NCBI GenBank assembly: GCA_964614375.1
Contig: CAZTLI010000002.1
Coordinates: forward strand, 1-36,176
Direction: 5' to 3'
DNA from: CAZTLI01 sp964614375
Lineage (GTDB): Bacteria > Chloroflexota > Anaerolineae > Aggregatilineales > Phototrophicaceae
DNA length: 36,176 nt
The notes beneath the pieces are model-generated. The model was given only the letters and a program-made list of their open reading frames with translations. It did no database searches and had not been told where the DNA came from. This document shows positions 33,399-36,176 of the stretch, piece after piece; position 1 is the first letter of the stretch; each line of letters begins with the position of its first letter. A program made the translations under genes and the position numbers.

Positions 33399-35288
33399 AT
33401 GACGGATAAGGCATTACCCGTTTTTGAAGAACTGGAAAATGTCGTCATTCGCTTCGCGGGCGATTCGGGCGACGGGATGCAGCTTACAGGCACCCAGTTC
33501 ACCAACACGTCGGCGGTCTTCGGCAACGACATCAGCACGCTGCCGGACTTCCCCGCCGAAATCCGCGCGCCTGCCGGAACGCTCGCGGGTGTATCGGGCT
33601 TTCAGGTCAATTTATCCAGCCGCGATATTCAAACGCCCGGTGACGCGCCCAGTGTGCTGGTGGCGATGAACCCGGCGGCGCTGGCAGCCAATATCAAAGA
33701 CCTCGAACCCGGCGGCACAGTCATCGTCAATACCGACGCCTTCACAAGTGCCAACCTCAAAAAAGCCAATCTCGATAGCAATCCGCTGGAAGATGGGTCG
33801 CTCAAAGGGTATGTGGTGCATAAAGTGCCGCTGACCAGCATGAATCGCAAGGCGCTGGAAAGCATTGAGGGCATTTCGTCTAAAGAGATGGATCGCTCAC
33901 AGAACTTCTTCGCGCTCGGTATTTCCTTCTGGATATATGACCGTCCACTGGAAACGACGCTGGCATGGATAGAAGATAAGTTTGGCAAACGGCCAGAAAT
34001 CGCCGAATCCAATCGCAAGGCGCTGGAAGCGGGTTATTATTTTGGCGAAACATCGGAAATCTTCCAGAATCGCTATCGCATCCGTCCGGCGAAACTCGCG
34101 CCCGGCACTTACCGCAAAATCACGGGCAATCAAGCAGTGGCGTTGGGCCTGGTGACGGCGGCGCAAAAAGCCAATAAACCGCTGTTTTATGGCGGTTATC
34201 CGATCACACCCGCCAGCGATATTTTGCACAATCTCGCGCCATTGAAGCACTTCGACGTGCGGACATTTCAGGCCGAAGACGAAATCGCGGCGATGGGCAG
34301 TATCATCGGGGCGGCATTCGGCGGCGCATTCGCTGTTACGGCGACCAGCGGCCCCGGTATCGCGCTCAAGAGCGAGGCGATGAATCTGGCGATGATGCTG
34401 GAACTGCCGATGGTGATTATCAACGTCCAGCGCGGCGGCCCCAGCACCGGGATGCCGACCAAACCCGAACAGGGCGACCTGCTGCAAGTGCTCTATGGGC
34501 GCAATGGCGAATCACCCATCCCGGTGATTGCTCCGGCGACGCCTGCCGACTGTTTTGATGCCGCGATTGAAGCGTTTCGCTGGGCGGTGCGGGCGACGAC
34601 ACCCGTTGTCTTGCTGACCGATGGCTTTCTGGCGAACAGTTCCGAACCCTGGAATATCCCCGACCCGGATAAAATCGCGCCGATTGCAGTCAAGCATCCA
34701 CAAAAATCCAATTCGATGGAAGCCGATGGCAGCTTCTTGCCCTATAAGCGCGATATAGTCACGCTGGCACGTCCGTGGGCGATACCGGGCACAGAAGGTT
34801 TGGAGCATCGCATCGGCGGTCTCTCGAAAGCGCCGAACACAGGCAACGTGTCGTATGACCCCGACCATCAGTGGCAGATGAACAATGACCGCGTAGAAAA
34901 GGTCGAACGCTTGCAAGAAATCATCCCGCCCATACAGGTCTTCGGCCCGGATAAGGGCGCGCTGCTGGTTGTGAGTTGGGGCAGCACCTACGGCGCGGCA
35001 CGGTCTGCGGTGATGCGCGCCCACGCTGCCGATTTGCCGCATGTCGCCCATGTCCATTTGCGCCACATGAACCCACTCCCGCGTGATTTGAAAGCCATCA
35101 TGGCGCGGTATGACCGGGTGATTGTGCCGGAACTGAATTTAGGCCAATTGACGTTTGTGCTGCGCGGCAAGTATGGCATGGGACACATCGAAGCCCTGCC
35201 TAAACTCAATGGACGGCCTTTCACGATTGCCGAAATCATGGAACGCATCCGCCAGATTGTATTGAGCAAAAACGGGCACAAACGTTAA
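33399..35288 (+). CDS. korA: 2-oxoacid:acceptor oxidoreductase, fused gamma-alpha subunit
   Basis: The 629-residue protein matches KorA-type subunits that fuse the gamma domain (residues 10-190, starting VIRFAGDSGDGMQLTG) to the alpha pyrimidine-binding domain (from about 240: GNQAVALGLVTAAQKANKPLFYGGYPITPASDIL). QAEDEIAAMGSIIGAAFGGAFAVTATSGPGIALKSE and NVQRGGPSTGMPTKPEQGDL are characteristic. The C-terminal domain ends with GRPFTIAEIMERI. The enzyme decarboxylates 2-oxoglutarate or a similar 2-oxoacid with coenzyme A and ferredoxin. A beta subunit, which carries the thiamine diphosphate, is needed, but no korB follows. AGGAG lies 11 nt before the ATG. 2-Oxoglutarate is the likely substrate, but branched 2-oxoacids cannot be excluded. 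Confidence 0.92.
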   Translation: MTDKALPVFEELENVVIRFAGDSGDGMQLTGTQFTNTSAVFGNDISTLPDFPAEIRAPAGTLAGVSGFQVNLSSRDIQTPGDAPSVLVAMNPAALAANIKDLEPGGTVIVNTDAFTSANLKKANLDSNPLEDGSLKGYVVHKVPLTSMNRKALESIEGISSKEMDRSQNFFALGISFWIYDRPLETTLAWIEDKFGKRPEIAESNRKALEAGYYFGETSEIFQNRYRIRPAKLAPGTYRKITGNQAVALGLVTAAQKANKPLFYGGYPITPASDILHNLAPLKHFDVRTFQAEDEIAAMGSIIGAAFGGAFAVTATSGPGIALKSEAMNLAMMLELPMVIINVQRGGPSTGMPTKPEQGDLLQVLYGRNGESPIPVIAPATPADCFDAAIEAFRWAVRATTPVVLLTDGFLANSSEPWNIPDPDKIAPIAVKHPQKSNSMEADGSFLPYKRDIVTLARPWAIPGTEGLEHRIGGLSKAPNTGNVSYDPDHQWQMNNDRVEKVERLQEIIPPIQVFGPDKGALLVVSWGSTYGAARSAVMRAHAADLPHVAHVHLRHMNPLPRDLKAIMARYDRVIVPELNLGQLTFVLRGKYGMGHIEALPKLNGRPFTIAEIMERIRQIVLSKNGHKR

Positions 35289-35315
35289 ATGGGGATGGGC
35301 GGGAAAGGAATGGCG

Positions 35316-35891
35316 ATGGCAGTCCAAACCAGACGCATGACTGTGGATGAGTTCTGGGCGCAATACGCGGGACAACGGTTTGAACTCATCAACGGAGAGG
35401 CCGTAGAAATGGGGACATCGGGAATCTGGCAGTCGTACATTGCTGCGAGAATCGTGAGCTTTCTCATGAACTTTGTGACTGAACGCCAATTGGGTTTAGT
35501 CACCACAGCCGATGGAAGTTATTATCTGACACCACATGATTTGCGCGTGCCGGATGCCGCTTTTATCAACAATGATAAGGTGGCACGATTGCAACACCCT
35601 GAGGGATTCGCGCCGTTCGCACCGGATTTGGCTGTTGAAGTGATTTCACCCACGAATACAGCTATCGAAATGCGCGAAAAAGTGAAACTGTATCTTCAGA
35701 GTGGCACGTCACTGGTTTGGCTCGTCTATCCCGAAACGCGCGAAGTCATCGTCCACTATGCGGATGATACGTCGAAAACATTCTCGATTGAGGATACACT
35801 CGACGGTGGCGACATCCTGCCCGGTTTTACGCTCGCTGTAGCCGACATTTTCCCGCTGAAGCCCACCACCGAAATCGAGGATACTGAATGA
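35316..35891 (+). CDS. Uma2-family (DUF820) nuclease-like protein
   Basis: This protein belongs to the Uma2 family, a PD-(D/E)XK nuclease-fold group expanded in cyanobacteria and Chloroflexota. The signature runs MTVDEFWAQYAGQRFELINGEAVEM, then DLRVPDAAFI with the acidic residue, then LAVEVISPTNTAIEMREKVKLYLQSG with the catalytic-type E and K. Nuclease activity is expected but rarely demonstrated. Start choice is open: ATGs at 35289, 35295, 35310 and 35316 are in frame. ATG 35316 has AAAGGA 6 nt upstream and gives the usual VQTRRMTVDEF beginning. The gene follows KorA without a gap and overlaps the next gene as ATGA, so it is inside the operon. Confidence 0.87.
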   Translation: MAVQTRRMTVDEFWAQYAGQRFELINGEAVEMGTSGIWQSYIAARIVSFLMNFVTERQLGLVTTADGSYYLTPHDLRVPDAAFINNDKVARLQHPEGFAPFAPDLAVEVISPTNTAIEMREKVKLYLQSGTSLVWLVYPETREVIVHYADDTSKTFSIEDTLDGGDILPGFTLAVADIFPLKPTTEIEDTE

Positions 35892-36176
35892 AAGCTGTAC
35901 TCTGTAAAGACTTCGGCCCGCCGGAGTCGCTCACTGTAGAAGAAGTTGACAGCCCGCCTGTGAAAGGTGGCGAAGTCAAAATCGCCGTCCATGCCGCCGG
36001 GGTCAATTTCCCCGATGTGCTGATGGTACAGGGATTGTATCAGGTCAAACCCCCGTTGCCGTTTAGTCCCGGCCTCGAAGTCGCGGGCGATGTGCTGGAA
36101 GTGGGCGCGGGCGTGGAACACGTCAAACCCGGTGACCGCGTAATCGGTATCGCCAATTATGGCGGATTTGCCGAAG
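35888..36176 (+). CDS. MDR-family NAD(P)H:quinone oxidoreductase-like (3' end cut by window edge)
   Basis: The 96 visible residues are the N-terminal GroES-like domain of a medium-chain dehydrogenase/reductase: MKAVLCKDFGPPESLTVEEV, then VKIAVHAAGVNFPDVLMVQG, and PFSPGLEVAGDVLEVGAGV followed by VKPGDRVIG. The VNFPDVLM stretch without the metal ligands CxxH points to the zinc-independent quinone oxidoreductase branch (NADPH:quinone reductase type). The ATG overlaps the Uma2 stop as ATGA. The cofactor domain lies beyond the window, so NADH or NADPH use cannot be judged. Confidence 0.88.
   Translation, partial: MKAVLCKDFGPPESLTVEEVDSPPVKGGEVKIAVHAAGVNFPDVLMVQGLYQVKPPLPFSPGLEVAGDVLEVGAGVEHVKPGDRVIGIANYGGFAE

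Overview
The window looks like a stretch of chromosome from a Chloroflexota bacterium, probably Anaerolineae-like. This is inferred from gene content, not from a marker gene. The clues are a secreted PA14/SH3b protein, a membrane-anchored Ser/Thr kinase, tandem-domain GNAT acetyltransferases, large GT-C membrane glycosyltransferases, DUF4058 and Uma2 proteins, and a 2-oxoacid:acceptor oxidoreductase with fused gamma-alpha domains. Genes are on both strands in short operons. I found no rRNA, tRNA, CRISPR array, transposase or phage gene.

Layout, 1-7.2 kb: a truncated GT2 glycosyltransferase (-) with a good promoter; a secreted PA14+SH3b protein (+) with a terminator; then a sugar-regulation module. 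In that module a LacI-family repressor has a consensus promoter with a palindromic operator at its start site. A second copy of the operator lies just after the repressor gene and upstream of a GH116 beta-glycosidase. A single-domain response regulator (-) and a YiiM-like MOSC protein (+) follow.

7.2-15.5 kb: a five-copy 16-bp tandem repeat contains the stop codon of a membrane Ser/Thr kinase. The kinase ends a probable operon (-) with a SnoaL-like protein and an FAD-dependent oxidoreductase. Divergent from these are a [4Fe-4S] molybdopterin oxidoreductase, a secreted beta-propeller protein, and a TIR-domain protein with its own promoter-like region.

15.5-24.7 kb: small membrane and DUF1801 proteins; a four-gene run holding seven GNAT domains, one of them degenerate; a small hypothetical protein; a potassium-channel-like membrane protein; an alpha/beta hydrolase; a lipoprotein; an AT-rich island with perfect hairpins; and an acylphosphatase.

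24.8-36.2 kb: three overlapping genes (-) for large polytopic membrane proteins, two of them paralogous GT-C glycosyltransferases and one YfhO-like. Then comes a (+) operon of a CBS-domain protein, a DUF4058 protein, KorA, a Uma2 nuclease-like protein and a truncated MDR-family oxidoreductase. No KorB gene follows KorA.

No single obviously new system stands out. The best leads are the GNAT array, the TIR protein with an unrecognised C-terminal domain, the sensor-kinase chimera, the LacI/GH116 operator pair and several structured repeats.
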